From NCBI GenBank assembly GCA_035315065.1, contig DATFYM010000140.1:1-64000 (forward strand): a stretch of DNA of 64,000 bases. The letters are read 5' to 3'. Positions within the stretch are counted from its first letter, which is position 1. Each line of letters opens with the position of its first letter. The stretch is from DATFYM01 sp035315065 (GTDB taxonomy: Bacteria; Acidobacteriota; Terriglobia; UBA7540). Positions 28,230-39,091 of this stretch are shown here, in pieces. The notes below the pieces were generated by a model that worked only from the letters and a program-made list of their open reading frames with translations, made no database searches and had not been told where the DNA came from. A program made the translations under genes and the position numbers.

Positions 28230-29030
28230 CTATGCTGCCGACGCCTGCTTCTTCCGCCAAGCCATTAGGCCGAGCGACCCGAGTGCCAGCAACATCAATG
28301 AGGCTGAGCCGGGTTCCGGCGTCGGCGTAGCGGGGGTGCAACTGCCGCCACCGGCCAGAACACATCCACCGGTTGGGTCATAGCCAAACTTGGTAATGAC
28401 GCCCGACAGTTCGTCGAAACCAGGCCCCTGCGTGTTGTTGAAGGATAGTTGTATCTGAGCCCAACCGTAGTCGGTCTGGCTGGTACTCGGGTTCGTAAAT
28501 TCGAACCCTAGATAGCCGATCTGCCCGATGGTAGGGTTCCACGGGCCGCCGACGGAGGCTTGTTGAACACCACCGATGCCTCTTAGGGCCGCTACGGTGA
28601 CTGATGCTGTGCGAAACGAACTCGAAAAAATCTGCTGCGGAGTCCCGATTTTGGCGCCCGCCGCCAGGAAGGAAGAGAGGAACCCCGCTCCAGTGCCCAG
28701 GGGAACAATATGGAGGGACCCCAGTTGGCTTTTGGTCCTGGTCACCGACTTGTAATAATCCGCAAAGTTAAACTCCGTACCGAAGCCGGCGGGATCGACG
28801 AGATTGGCGAGAACTGAGGTGCACTGGTGCCCGAAGCAGTTCGGTCCGTTAATGTCAAATGGGACCGGGGTTGTACCCGCTTGCGCGGCCGGCGCAAGCG
28901 CCAAAACTCCCACGCCTGCTGCTCCGGCCGCGAGCGCGTAGGTTTTCAAACGATGGTTAAAGCTCTCCGACAACCGGGCTGCTTCCCGCGCCCGGCCGGC
29001 GGATTTCTTGCGGTTCATCTTACACTCCAT
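28230..29030 (-). CDS. PEP-CTERM exported protein
   Basis: A 266-residue exported protein. The N-terminus has a basic region and a hydrophobic stretch ending in APAAQAG, a signal peptidase site. The C-terminus has the PEP-CTERM signal: PEPGSASLMLLALGSLGLM followed by RKK. This signal is recognised by exosortase, which cuts and anchors proteins in bacteria with exopolysaccharide surfaces. No exosortase gene is in the window. The middle is Gly/Ser/Thr-rich and beta-type, without a domain I recognise. AGGAGG nine bases before ATG 29030 sets the start; ATG 29018 is a less likely alternative. It stands alone between convergent and divergent neighbours, and is not closely similar to the other PEP-CTERM proteins here. 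Confidence 0.82.
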   Translation of the reverse strand: MECKMNRKKSAGRAREAARLSESFNHRLKTYALAAGAAGVGVLALAPAAQAGTTPVPFDINGPNCFGHQCTSVLANLVDPAGFGTEFNFADYYKSVTRTKSQLGSLHIVPLGTGAGFLSSFLAAGAKIGTPQQIFSSSFRTASVTVAALRGIGGVQQASVGGPWNPTIGQIGYLGFEFTNPSTSQTDYGWAQIQLSFNNTQGPGFDELSGVITKFGYDPTGGCVLAGGGSCTPATPTPEPGSASLMLLALGSLGLMAWRKKQASAA

Positions 29031-29477
29031 ACGATCTGTCCTCCTGTGGAAAATAGATTTTTTGCCGACTCGCACTACGACCGCTGTTTTGCCGCCCGAA
29101 CCGATCAACCGTTAAATTGCGCATTGGACGCGACAACCCACCACACCCGCGCTTCCAAAGCGCCGACATCTTAACAAACTGCACCCGAGTAAGTGGGCCG
29201 ACTACCACACCCACGGCCAGCGTACTCGGACTTTGTTACAGGATGATTAAAATTCAGATTGGCCCGTATTAATTTCTCCGATGTACTCGACTGTCTGTGT
29301 GTTGTGTCACGCGACCCTCGCAATTCTCATACTCCTTACGCGTACCTGTCAAGATCTTTCGGTCTCTTCCATGTTCGCTCTCTATCCATGTTAGGTATTT
29401 GTCAAATTAGGAAACCACCCTCACTGAGGATCGATTTGACATAAGAGGCGGTGGGTGTGCAACCCAAAAGTGAAAGC
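29031..29477. other. Intergenic region without a gene
   Basis: Upstream region of the minus-strand PEP-CTERM gene. It is relatively AT-rich, with no open frame that looks coding and no clear promoter. Confidence 0.5.
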
Positions 29478-29660
29478 CGGAGGCAGCGCGGGCGTCCAGC
29501 CCGCTGCATCGCGGGCATCCCTTCGCCAGGCTCAGGCGGGCTCTGCTCCCGCGAGTTGGCCCTTATTTTCCGTACTCCTGGGCGACTTTCTCGAGTGGTC
29601 GAGTCTTCGCTCGCCAGGGGCGGGACGCTCCCACGCGAGCGGCGGGACGCCCGCATTACG
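29478..29660. repeat. Family B palindromes, imperfect cluster
   Basis: GCGCGGGCGTCCAGCCCGC, then CGGGACGCTCCCACGCGAGC and CGGGACGCCCGC, on both strands. These are relatives of the copies at 7385-7545 and 53604-53704. Short open frames here are repeat artefacts. Confidence 0.65.
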
Positions 29661-29756
29661 TCCAGGACTGCGTTTCACTTTCATGTCACACCCGCTCCCG
29701 GTCAATAATGGGCTAAAACTGTGTTCCTGAGCCAATAGCGGCCTGCGAAAAGACCA

Positions 29757-29875
29757 CTAAAATAATTTACTTGACAAGCAAAACTCAGAGGACTATTATC
29801 TAACCTAGGCTCGGACATAACCGTATAGGCGTAGCCTCGCCGATCGGGGCCGGAGCCTCTCGGGCCGCCTGAATT
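29757..29875 (+). promoter_or_regulatory. Dispersed promoter-leader element, copy 2
   Basis: TTGACA (29771-29776), a 17-base spacer and TATTAT (29794-29799), followed by a GC-rich leader: CTAGGCTCG, AACCGTATAGGCGTAGCC, then GCCGCCTGAATTAGGG. The -35 to -10 region and parts of the leader match the reverse complement of 61-165. It points toward the gene at 30073, about 270 bases away, with the inverted repeat at 29915-30005 in between, so it may make a short RNA rather than drive that gene. Confidence 0.6.
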
Positions 29876-29914
29876 AGGGGGACAGGACGACCAAAGTCGC
29901 GGCGTGAGGCTTCT

Positions 29915-30005
29915 ATTTTGGATTTTGGATTTTCGATTTTGGATTGAAGAGAAGGCGACCACGGCAGGTTCTTCAATCCAAAATCCAAAATCCAAAATCC
30001 AAAAT
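29915..30005. repeat. AT-rich inverted repeat of ATTTTGG words
   Basis: ATTTTGGATTTTGGATTTTC on the left is mirrored by repeated CCAAAATCCAAAATC on the right, around a 20-base loop. The stem of about 35 bases could stop transcription coming from the promoter element just upstream. Confidence 0.7.
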
Positions 30006-30066
30006 GAATTCGGATGCGTCGGCACTTATGTCGTCACGTTATAACTTTCGACTCTTTTCACGGTAA

Positions 30067-31353
<1,287 letters not shown>

Positions 31354-31388
31354 TCCCTCGAGGACGGGGCTGTTGGGACGGGGCGAGG

Positions 31389-31652
31389 AATTGACGATTG
31401 ACGATTGACGATTGACGATTGAAAGATGAAGAAGCAAGGTGCTCAAGTCAAGGTGAACGGTTCGCGTTGGGACGGGGTGAGGAATTGACGCTTGACGATC
31501 AGAACGAGAGAAGTAGCAAATCACTAGATGTTTCCCAATCGTCAATCGAAAAACCCTTCGCTTCGCACCGGACCAATCGCCAATTCTTCGTCGTCTCTTC
31601 CAATCGTCAATCCTTCACTTCGCTCAAGACCAATCTGCAATCGGCAATTCCC
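31389..31652. repeat. GATTGACGATTG inverted repeat, expanded copy
   Basis: GAATTGACGATTGACGATTG tandem words on the left and several CAATCGTCAAT / CAATCTGCAATCGGCAATTC words on the right. Same family as 2924-3070 and 25081-25205, but longer and partly doubled. Confidence 0.7.
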
Positions 31653-31863
31653 TTAACACGCTAGAGTGAGCTTCACACCCTGGTCGAATGCCACATGCGC
31701 CGCCTTGCGCGGGAAGCGCGTAGAGTCTCTTGTCGGTTGACCCGCGGCTTTTTCTGCACCTGTTCTCCGTGATCTCTGCAAACCAAGGTCGTAATTTCGT
31801 GCTTTTTTGGCAAGCATCTTTCACAAATCTCGAGATTCTTTGGGGCACGTCAAGAAAAGAACT

Positions 31864-31985
31864 CCAACACGGAGATCGCAGAGGTCTCGCGGAGAAAACG
31901 GAGAAAAGCGCGCAACAAGCTGACGGTCAATCGAGGCACTTCTTCTCCGTGACCTCTGTAACCCCTCTGCGACCTCTGTGTTGGT
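31864..31985. repeat. Inverted repeat of ACACGGAGATCGCAGAGG type (family E)
   Basis: CAACACGGAGATCGCAGAGG on the left is mirrored by CCTCTGCGACCTCTGTGTTG on the right. A related right-arm-like stretch lies near 31750-31785 and the family recurs at 59540-59646. No gene is seen in 31354-32154. Confidence 0.65.
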
Positions 31986-32088
31986 GTCTTGTTTTGGTTG
32001 CGGCCATAAGGCTGCGCTGTGGCCTTCGGTGGTGAAATTCTTCCCCGGTTGCGATCGACAGCCGTGCTGGGCGACCGTTCGCAGATTC

Positions 32089-32105
32089 TTAACCTGAACT
32101 TAACC
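32089..32105 (+). promoter_or_regulatory. 11-base-spaced TTAACC direct repeats
   Basis: TTAACC at 32089-32094 and again at 32100-32105, within CTTAACCTGAACTTAACCT. The 11-base period suits a PhoB/OmpR-type regulator. It lies 50-100 bases before the receptor start. No clear -10 box follows. Confidence 0.4.
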
Positions 32106-32154
32106 TTGGCGAAACGTTTCTGAAAGATTTGGATGACATTGTTGTCCGGCAAAT

Positions 32155-35100
32155 GTGCGCCGTACTCAGTTCGCACGAAAGGCGGCGAAGGTGAGATTTC
32201 AGAGACTTCTTGGCTACTTAGCACTAACGATGATAACGCTCGGGGGTGGCGCGTGGGCACAAGATACGGGGACCATTTCCGGAACGGTCACCGATGTGTC
32301 CGGCGGCGTTATCCCGGAGGCCGCGGTGAAGGTCATTAGCAGCGCCGGGCTGAAGAGCGTGGCGACGGATGACCAAGGCAACTACTCGGTGGCGGGTTTG
32401 GCCGCCGGTACCTATGAGGTGAGCATTTCTAAGCCTGGATTCAGCGACTTCGATGCCAGCGGGTTGGTGCTGATCGCCGGTCAGACCTTGCGCCTGGACG
32501 CTAAGCTGGAACCGGCAAGAGAAGCCACCCAGATCACCGTTTCAGGCCAACGGGCAGCCGAAGTGGAAACGGGAACCGCACAGATCACGGGCACGATCAC
32601 CCGCCAGGAACTCACCCAGATCGGGCTCAACGGGCGCAACTTCACCCAGCTTATCACTCTCGCCCCCGGTGTGAGCAATCAGACCGGGCAGGACGAAGCA
32701 TTGGTGGGGGTCAAAGGCAGCGTGAAATACAGTGTGAACGGCGGGCGCGTGGAGTACAACACTTTCGACGTCGACGGCAGTGACGTGTTGAACGCTGGCA
32801 TCAACGGCAGCCAGAGCACCTTGATCGTGTTTCCCAGCCTGGACGCGATCGGCGAAATCAAGGTACTGACCTCCAACTACGGGGCCATTTACGGACGCAG
32901 CGCCTCCGGTACGGTTTTGGTAAGCACCAAAAGCGGGACGGACAAGTACCACGGCGATGCCTATGAGTTTGCGCGCAACGAGATCTGGAACGCTCGCAAT
33001 TTCTTCGACCAGACCCACGGCGCCCCGCTTTACCGAAGGAATGATTTCGGCTTTACGCTGGGCGGACCGGTTGTGATCCCGCACATCTACACCAAGAAAG
33101 ACCGAACCTTTTTCTTTTATTCAGAGGAGATCCGCCGCGAGAAGACGCCACAGGAATTCAATCAGGGAGTCCCTTCCGTTGCGGAGCGCAGCGGGAACTT
33201 CAACGATGTCTGCCCATTTGCGAGTTCGGGGCAGGAAGTCCTGTTTGCACGTTCGGCTTTCCCTGATTGCCCGGAGTCAGGCGTCACCAGCTCCGGCCCA
33301 GAGACGTTTCAGGGAAACCAAGCAAGCATCGATCCCAATGCCGTGGCGCTGTTGAACGCAGGGGTGGTTCCTGCTCCGAATTCTCGCACCGGGTGCAATT
33401 CGAGCATCAATTCTTGCTACGACGTTGTCGTATCCCCGCCCACCCACTGGCGGGAAGAGTTGTTCAGGATAGACCACACCATCACGCCTAATCTGCGAGC
33501 GACGTTCCGCTACATCCATGACGCTTGGGATACTACGACGACGACGCCAACGTGGGGTTTCGTACAGAATAGCTTTCCCAACGTTCAAAACCGATTCCTG
33601 GGACCGGGAGTCAGCATGGTGGCCCGCGTGACCCAGACTTTTTCGCCCTCGTTCTTGAACGATGTGGTCGTCAGCTACACTACGGACCACATTAGCTTGG
33701 CCGATATCGACGGGGTTGGCGGCCAATGGCAGCGTCCTGCGGGCCTCACCATCGGATATCTGTTCAACAACGGTTTTGGGGGGAAGATACCGGGGATCGT
33801 GGTTGGAGGGACGAACGCCGCCTACGGCGGCTTCGGATTTGCCACCGACCCCTCTTTTGAGCCATGGCAGCATTCCAACCCGACATTTACGCTACGCGAC
33901 GACGCGGGCAAGGTGGTTGGGAAGCACACTCTGGGCTTTGGAGCTCACGTGGTATTCGCGGAGAAGAACGAGTTTGACACGGCGAGCGCCGCCAATACCG
34001 GCGACCTCCAAGGTATCGTGAGTTTCAATAATGTGAACAGTTTCGAGACGACCGGCAATTCGTTCGCTGATTTCCTGACTGGGGGTATCCGGGCTTTCCA
34101 ACAGGACAGCGCGAGTGTCAAGTACTATGAGCGCTACCGGACTCTTGAGCCGTATTTCCAGGACGACTGGCGTATGTCGTCCCGGCTGACCCTCAACCTG
34201 GGCTTGCGAATGAGCATCTACGGGAGGTGGTACGAAAAGAATTCGAATGTGTTTAACTGGGTCCCGAGTGCTTTCGACCCTTCCCAAGCGCTCGGCATTA
34301 ACGTGGCCTGGGGATACCTCCAAGACCCTGCCACCCAGCAACCCATTCCGTTGAATCCGGCCAGCCTCGATCCCCGCATTATCAACGGCTTGGTACAGTG
34401 CGGCGCGAACGGCGTACCACCGAGTTGCATGCTGAGACCGCATCATGGATGGAGTGCCGTCAATCCCGGCCCTCGCATTGGTTTTGCCTGGGACCTGCAG
34501 GGTGATGGCCGTACTGCCATTCGTGGTGGCTACGGCGTCTTCTTTCACCATGGCACAGGGAACGAGGCTAATGTCGGATCTCTTGAGGGAAGTGCGCCTC
34601 TGGTGCTGGACATGACCCAGAACTTTCGTGGCAGTGGTTACGCTTGCATCGGGGGCGTCGGGCAGGGGTGCGCAGCGGCGGGAGCGTCCGCGTACCCGCT
34701 CAATGTCACGGCCATTCCTACCCGGACCGTGTGGCCCTACGTCCAGCAGTGGAGCCTCAGCGTGCAGCGGGCGCTATCCAAATCCGTGGTTGGGACGTTT
34801 GCCTACGTGGGCAGCAAGGGGACGCATTTGACGGCTGAGCGCCAGCTCAACCAGTTACCGCCAGTCGATCCTTTGCGGAATCCCTTTGCTACGGGAAAGC
34901 CTATCACCACGGCGATTTGTGACACCTTCAGTGGGGCGAGCTTCACTATCAACGGCAACCAAGTCTTCGCCGGGGACCCGGGGTTTATTAACCTGGAGGC
35001 GGCTTGCTATGGAACTGCCGGCACAGCGGGACAATTCGCGGATCCCAACACGTTGCGACGGTTCGCTCCCGGTCTGGGGGAGATTTTCTCTCTCGAGAAC

Positions 35101-35994
35101 GTTGCCAATTCCTACTACGATGCCTTCCAGGCGACCATTCGCCGGACGGTGGGAGCCCTGAATCTTGATCTTTCCTACTCGCTCTCGCGATCCGCTGACG
35201 ATTCTTCCGACCGCTTCGACTCGACACTGGTGAATTCATTCAACCTTCGCTCCAATTATGCCGCCTCCAACTATGACCAGCGCCACCTCCTGAACGTCGG
35301 TTACGTGTATTCCCTTCCCTCTCTGGCGCGACTGGCCCGGGCGTTGGTTTTCTTTCACAAGACGGACGAGCCTTACAAGCCCTCTCGTCTCATGAGCACG
35401 TTGCTGGAGGATTGGGAGCTTTCGGGAGTGACAACATATCAGACGGGTACGCCCTTCAGTGTGATCAATGGCGGTAGCGCGGCAACGGGGGTCTCAGTGC
35501 TTGACAACGCGGGCGTGGCCAATGGCATTGGGGCCGGCTCTTATCCGGACCTGATCGGTTTTCCCAACACGCCTCCACCTCCGGGCGCAAACAACGCAAG
35601 GAACTTTGGTCCCATCCTTGCGAATCCGAACGCTTTTGCGGCTCCGCAGGGCCTCACTTTTGGGAATGCGGGCCGGAATTCTTCGCGGAATCCTAATCGC
35701 ACGAATTTCGATACGGCATTGCTCAAGCACTTCCGAATCCGGGAATCGGTCACGCTTGAGCTTCGCGGGGAGGCGTTCAATGTGTTCAACCACACTCAGT
35801 TCCGGCTTTACAATCCCGATCGCGGCAACACGGCCAGCAACACCATCAATTGCTATGGCGGGCCACAGAACACGGCAGGCTTTGTTTCCCCTTCGTTCAA
35901 TGGTTTGAATTGCCTACTGGGCAGTGGCTTCCTCCATCCGGTGGACGCGCACCGGCCACGAACGATTCAGTTCGGCGCGAAACTCATTTTTTGA
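32155..35994 (+). CDS. TonB-dependent receptor, Oar-like, with carboxypeptidase-regulatory domain
   Basis: A 1279-residue outer-membrane receptor. A signal peptide (LGYLALTMITLGGGAWA, cut before Q) is followed by a carboxypeptidase-regulatory beta-sandwich (about 38-115: TGTISGTVTDVSGGVIPEAA, GNYSVAGLAAGTYEVSISK). A plug domain follows (about 125-270, with LNGRNFTQLITLAPGV and VDGSDV), then a long beta-barrel ending in AKLIF with the terminal Phe typical of barrels. Acidobacteria carry many such receptors; ligands are usually unknown, and polysaccharide, peptide or metal-chelate uptake are all possible. Energy would come from TonB, one copy of which is at 53.8-55.1 kb. The start is uncertain: GTG 32155 has no ribosome site, while GTG 32191 follows AAAGGCGG and gives a normal signal peptide. 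Confidence 0.85.
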   Translation: MRRTQFARKAAKVRFQRLLGYLALTMITLGGGAWAQDTGTISGTVTDVSGGVIPEAAVKVISSAGLKSVATDDQGNYSVAGLAAGTYEVSISKPGFSDFDASGLVLIAGQTLRLDAKLEPAREATQITVSGQRAAEVETGTAQITGTITRQELTQIGLNGRNFTQLITLAPGVSNQTGQDEALVGVKGSVKYSVNGGRVEYNTFDVDGSDVLNAGINGSQSTLIVFPSLDAIGEIKVLTSNYGAIYGRSASGTVLVSTKSGTDKYHGDAYEFARNEIWNARNFFDQTHGAPLYRRNDFGFTLGGPVVIPHIYTKKDRTFFFYSEEIRREKTPQEFNQGVPSVAERSGNFNDVCPFASSGQEVLFARSAFPDCPESGVTSSGPETFQGNQASIDPNAVALLNAGVVPAPNSRTGCNSSINSCYDVVVSPPTHWREELFRIDHTITPNLRATFRYIHDAWDTTTTTPTWGFVQNSFPNVQNRFLGPGVSMVARVTQTFSPSFLNDVVVSYTTDHISLADIDGVGGQWQRPAGLTIGYLFNNGFGGKIPGIVVGGTNAAYGGFGFATDPSFEPWQHSNPTFTLRDDAGKVVGKHTLGFGAHVVFAEKNEFDTASAANTGDLQGIVSFNNVNSFETTGNSFADFLTGGIRAFQQDSASVKYYERYRTLEPYFQDDWRMSSRLTLNLGLRMSIYGRWYEKNSNVFNWVPSAFDPSQALGINVAWGYLQDPATQQPIPLNPASLDPRIINGLVQCGANGVPPSCMLRPHHGWSAVNPGPRIGFAWDLQGDGRTAIRGGYGVFFHHGTGNEANVGSLEGSAPLVLDMTQNFRGSGYACIGGVGQGCAAAGASAYPLNVTAIPTRTVWPYVQQWSLSVQRALSKSVVGTFAYVGSKGTHLTAERQLNQLPPVDPLRNPFATGKPITTAICDTFSGASFTINGNQVFAGDPGFINLEAACYGTAGTAGQFADPNTLRRFAPGLGEIFSLENVANSYYDAFQATIRRTVGALNLDLSYSLSRSADDSSDRFDSTLVNSFNLRSNYAASNYDQRHLLNVGYVYSLPSLARLARALVFFHKTDEPYKPSRLMSTLLEDWELSGVTTYQTGTPFSVINGGSAATGVSVLDNAGVANGIGAGSYPDLIGFPNTPPPPGANNARNFGPILANPNAFAAPQGLTFGNAGRNSSRNPNRTNFDTALLKHFRIRESVTLELRGEAFNVFNHTQFRLYNPDRGNTASNTINCYGGPQNTAGFVSPSFNGLNCLLGSGFLHPVDAHRPRTIQFGAKLIF

Positions 35995-36110
35995 CCGGCT
36001 TCTAAGCCGCCGCGACGATCGCTCCCGGCCGCAGCGGACGAACCCCAGCTAGGGAAGTATGCTCAGCCTCCCGGCCTGGAAGATACTTCGGCCGAGGGAG
36101 TCTAGGAGAG

Positions 36111-36902
36111 ATGGCAAGGCAGAGGCAGGTTGACTCCAGATCGTTAGTACAACGCGTGGAGAGTTTGCTGCGCGATAAGCCTGGCGCCCTGAATCCCGGA
36201 GGACTGGCTGCAGCCATTGGTTTGGCCGCTCTGCCCTTGGTTGACGCGGCATTGTTAAGCCCTGGGAACGGAGGTGAAGCGCGGCGATCGGGCAGCGTCG
36301 GCCCCGAGCGCATGAGCGTAGAGTCGCGGCCGGACTCTCGACGAGAAGCGGTGGACGCGGCGGCAGAGGCCCTGGTGATCCTGGAGCGCGCTGAGGGTCT
36401 GAAGCCGTTGCTTGCCTTGACTCATCGGGAGAAGGACACGCTCGAAAGTATGAGTGCAAGCGGCCGGATCGAGGAAATCGATAAGTGGCTGGAAGAGCGC
36501 GGCCATAAAGCGCTACAGCTCTGGCATGGGAAAGTCAAGGAGCACCAAAGCAGGCGTGCGCAAGCCGACATGGGAAAGGTGCGGTACCGATGCGCGTTGG
36601 AGGTGGAGGGGGTTCTCGCCGAATTCGAAAAGGGCATGGCGAGCAAGATCCGGCTAAAGACCGAATCGCGGCTCAGCGGCGAGGCTCTGGCGACGGAATT
36701 GGTCCGCCTGGGTTTCTCGCCGGATAAGGTGAAATGCTTGATTGTAAATACTAAACCTCTAACGGCCGCTTGCGCTTGGGTGTCTGAGAACTCCAAGCCC
36801 AGACTGACATGGCAAGCGATCCAGAACCAGCACGCGAAGTTCCGCCGACTGATTCGCGCCAGGACACAAAACGGCTATGACACCCGGGACCCCTCACTTT
36901 GA
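36111..36902 (+). CDS. Protein of unknown function, basic and helical
   Basis: A 263-residue protein I do not recognise. It has no signal peptide. A short apolar stretch (about 27-48: PGGLAAAIGLAALPLVDAAL) is followed by a charged region. A long helical section follows (about 80-200: LEERGHKALQLWHGKVKEHQ, LEVEGVLAEFEKGMASKIRL) and a basic C-terminus (KFRRLIRARTQNGYD). Codon composition matches the neighbours. AGGAGAG directly precedes the ATG. The porin gene starts 61 bases after its stop on the same strand, so cotranscription is possible. Nothing in the sequence shows a catalytic site. Confidence 0.5.
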   Translation: MARQRQVDSRSLVQRVESLLRDKPGALNPGGLAAAIGLAALPLVDAALLSPGNGGEARRSGSVGPERMSVESRPDSRREAVDAAAEALVILERAEGLKPLLALTHREKDTLESMSASGRIEEIDKWLEERGHKALQLWHGKVKEHQSRRAQADMGKVRYRCALEVEGVLAEFEKGMASKIRLKTESRLSGEALATELVRLGFSPDKVKCLIVNTKPLTAACAWVSENSKPRLTWQAIQNQHAKFRRLIRARTQNGYDTRDPSL

Positions 36903-36963
36903 ATGGTGGTGCACTAACCTCTTTTGGTATTTGATCTTTTCAAGAAAGGCGAGGAAAAAACGA

Positions 36964-38940
36964 ATGCGCAAAATGAAACTGACATTGTCGTGGCTGGTTC
37001 CCGTCATCCTGCTGGCAGCGGGCCTCGTCGGCACTGCTACGGCAGGCGCGCAGACATCTGAGACGAAAACGGAGAACTCGAGCGCTGCCCCCTCGACTAG
37101 TCCCCAGACGGATGACGTCAAGGCCCTCAAAAATCAGGTTCTTCTCCAGCAGAATCAGCTTTCCGTTCAGCAGAAGAGGATTGATCGGCTCCAAGAGACC
37201 GTGGAAAAGCTGGACCAACTCCTTCAAGCGATGCAGGCGAAACAGCCCGCAGGAACGACGGAAGCGGGGACCTCTGCACCCAGCCAAGCCTCTGCGCGCG
37301 CAGAAGCGTCGCGGAACTCAAGCCCAGAACAAGTGTCCAACTTGACTTCGGTGAGACCGGCGCCGACCAAGGCGGAGGAAAACAGGGCAACGCCCACACT
37401 GGCGGCGCTCGGGCGGTCCAGTCAGGGAAATACGGAAGGGGCCTCTCGATCCGGCCAGGCCTCTGCCGGCGGACAAGCCTCGTCCAGCCCGAGCCTGGGT
37501 CAAGTGGCCAGCTTGACCCCGGTGATACCGGCGCCGACCAAGGCAGCGGAAAACACGGCGACGCCCCCACTGGCGGTGCTCGGACGGTCCAGTCAGGGAG
37601 AGGCCGAAGTGCAGAAGTCCTCGCCTCTTTCGGTTCGTATTGGCGATGCCGAATTCACGCCTCTCGGCTTCATGGACTTTACCGAGGTCTTCCGCTCCAC
37701 CAATCTCGGTAGCGGCATTGGCACATCCTTTGGCAGCCTTCCGTTTTCGAACACAACCGCGGGACAACTCACCGAAACTCGATTCAGCATGCAGAACTCG
37801 CGGATCGGCCTCTCGGCCACCAGCAAAGTGAAGGGTTTCGACGTGAAAGGCTACGTCGAGACCGATTTCCTGGGAAACAGTGCGGGCACTGTTTTCATTA
37901 CCAGCAACGCTAACACCCTGCGTTCCCGCCTCTATTGGGTGCAGGCGCGCAAGGGCAGCATTGAATTTCTGGGCGGCCAGTCCTGGAGCTTGTTGACACC
38001 CAACCGCACCGGCCTGTCCCCCAACCCGTCGGACATCTTCTACTCTCAGGATATGGATACGAACTACCAAGTGGGCTTGACTTGGACCCGCCAAGCCCAG
38101 TTCCGCCTCATCTACCATGCTACAGATACGCTGGCGGCGGGGGTATCCTTTGAGAATTCACAGCAGTATGTAGGCTCCGCGACTCTGCCCTCAAAATTCC
38201 CGGCCACCGAGGTCGAGACCGGGAGCGGTAATACCGCCACTCCCAATGTGCTGCCGGACGTCATTGCCAAGGTTGCTTTCGACCCCAGTTTCCGTGGGTT
38301 GCATCAGCATGTCGAGGTCGCAGGTCTGTTGACCAGCGCACGAGTGTTTGACCCCATCACGTTTACAAAGAACACCGCCGAGGGTGGCGGCCTTGCGGTC
38401 AACTTCAACTTGGAGGTGATCAAGAACCTGCATGCCGTCTTAAACACGTTCTATAGCGATGGCGGGGGGCGATACATCTTCGCGCTGGGTCCCCAATTTG
38501 TGGTGAGGCCAAATCAGAGCGGTGCTTTGGCGCCAGCCATGCTGCATGCGTACTCCGGGATCGCCGGCGTGGAATATCAGGCGACCAAAGCAGCCCAAGT
38601 TTACGCGTATTACGGAGGAGCCTACTTTGACCGGTACATCTCGGTTGATCCCGCCACCAGCAAGCTAATTGGCTACGGCTACGGCCCTGACCCAAGGAAT
38701 GGTGGTACTCCCTCGCCGAATACTCAGAACCGATCCATCCAGGAAGGCACCCTCGGCCTCATTCAGACGTTCTGGAAGGAACCCCGCTTCGGCGCTCTTC
38801 AGCTTATCACCCAGTATTCATACCTGACTCGGTCTCCCTGGGCTGTCACCCCCCTCACCGTTGGTCCTCCGCCAACCTTCGGTCCGGCCAATGCGCACCT
38901 GAGCATGGGGTACGTTGACTTGCGATACGTTCTGCCGTAG
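36964..38940 (+). CDS. DcaP-like outer-membrane porin with coiled-coil N-terminus
   Basis: A 658-residue trimeric-porin-type protein. The signal peptide (LSWLVPVILLAAGLVGTATA) ends near AGAQ. A coiled coil follows (about 45-85: LKNQVLLQQNQLSVQQKRID, RLQETVEKLDQLL), as in other porins that form a periplasmic stalk. Residues about 120-215 hold a duplicated linker (LTSVRPAPTKAEENRATPTL and LTPVIPAPTKAAENTATPPL). The rest (about 225-658) is a beta-barrel with FSMQNSRIGLSA, GYVETDFLG and FLGGQSWSLLTPN, features of the DcaP family, known for uptake of small acids such as phthalate. Substrate here is unknown. The start is ATG 36964, since an upstream frame start at 36877 overlaps the preceding gene and lacks a ribosome site. 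Confidence 0.75.
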   Translation: MRKMKLTLSWLVPVILLAAGLVGTATAGAQTSETKTENSSAAPSTSPQTDDVKALKNQVLLQQNQLSVQQKRIDRLQETVEKLDQLLQAMQAKQPAGTTEAGTSAPSQASARAEASRNSSPEQVSNLTSVRPAPTKAEENRATPTLAALGRSSQGNTEGASRSGQASAGGQASSSPSLGQVASLTPVIPAPTKAAENTATPPLAVLGRSSQGEAEVQKSSPLSVRIGDAEFTPLGFMDFTEVFRSTNLGSGIGTSFGSLPFSNTTAGQLTETRFSMQNSRIGLSATSKVKGFDVKGYVETDFLGNSAGTVFITSNANTLRSRLYWVQARKGSIEFLGGQSWSLLTPNRTGLSPNPSDIFYSQDMDTNYQVGLTWTRQAQFRLIYHATDTLAAGVSFENSQQYVGSATLPSKFPATEVETGSGNTATPNVLPDVIAKVAFDPSFRGLHQHVEVAGLLTSARVFDPITFTKNTAEGGGLAVNFNLEVIKNLHAVLNTFYSDGGGRYIFALGPQFVVRPNQSGALAPAMLHAYSGIAGVEYQATKAAQVYAYYGGAYFDRYISVDPATSKLIGYGYGPDPRNGGTPSPNTQNRSIQEGTLGLIQTFWKEPRFGALQLITQYSYLTRSPWAVTPLTVGPPPTFGPANAHLSMGYVDLRYVLP

Positions 38941-39091
38941 CGGACTGGCATGGGAGGGCTACGAGGGCCGTCTAAGTCTACTGTCGCGCGGATACACAAC
39001 AGCATAGGTTTGAAGCACATTGGTGCCAGAATTTGAAGGGAAAACCGAAGACCGGAACCGCGGTCTGCGCTATCCTTAGTGCAGTCGCGAA

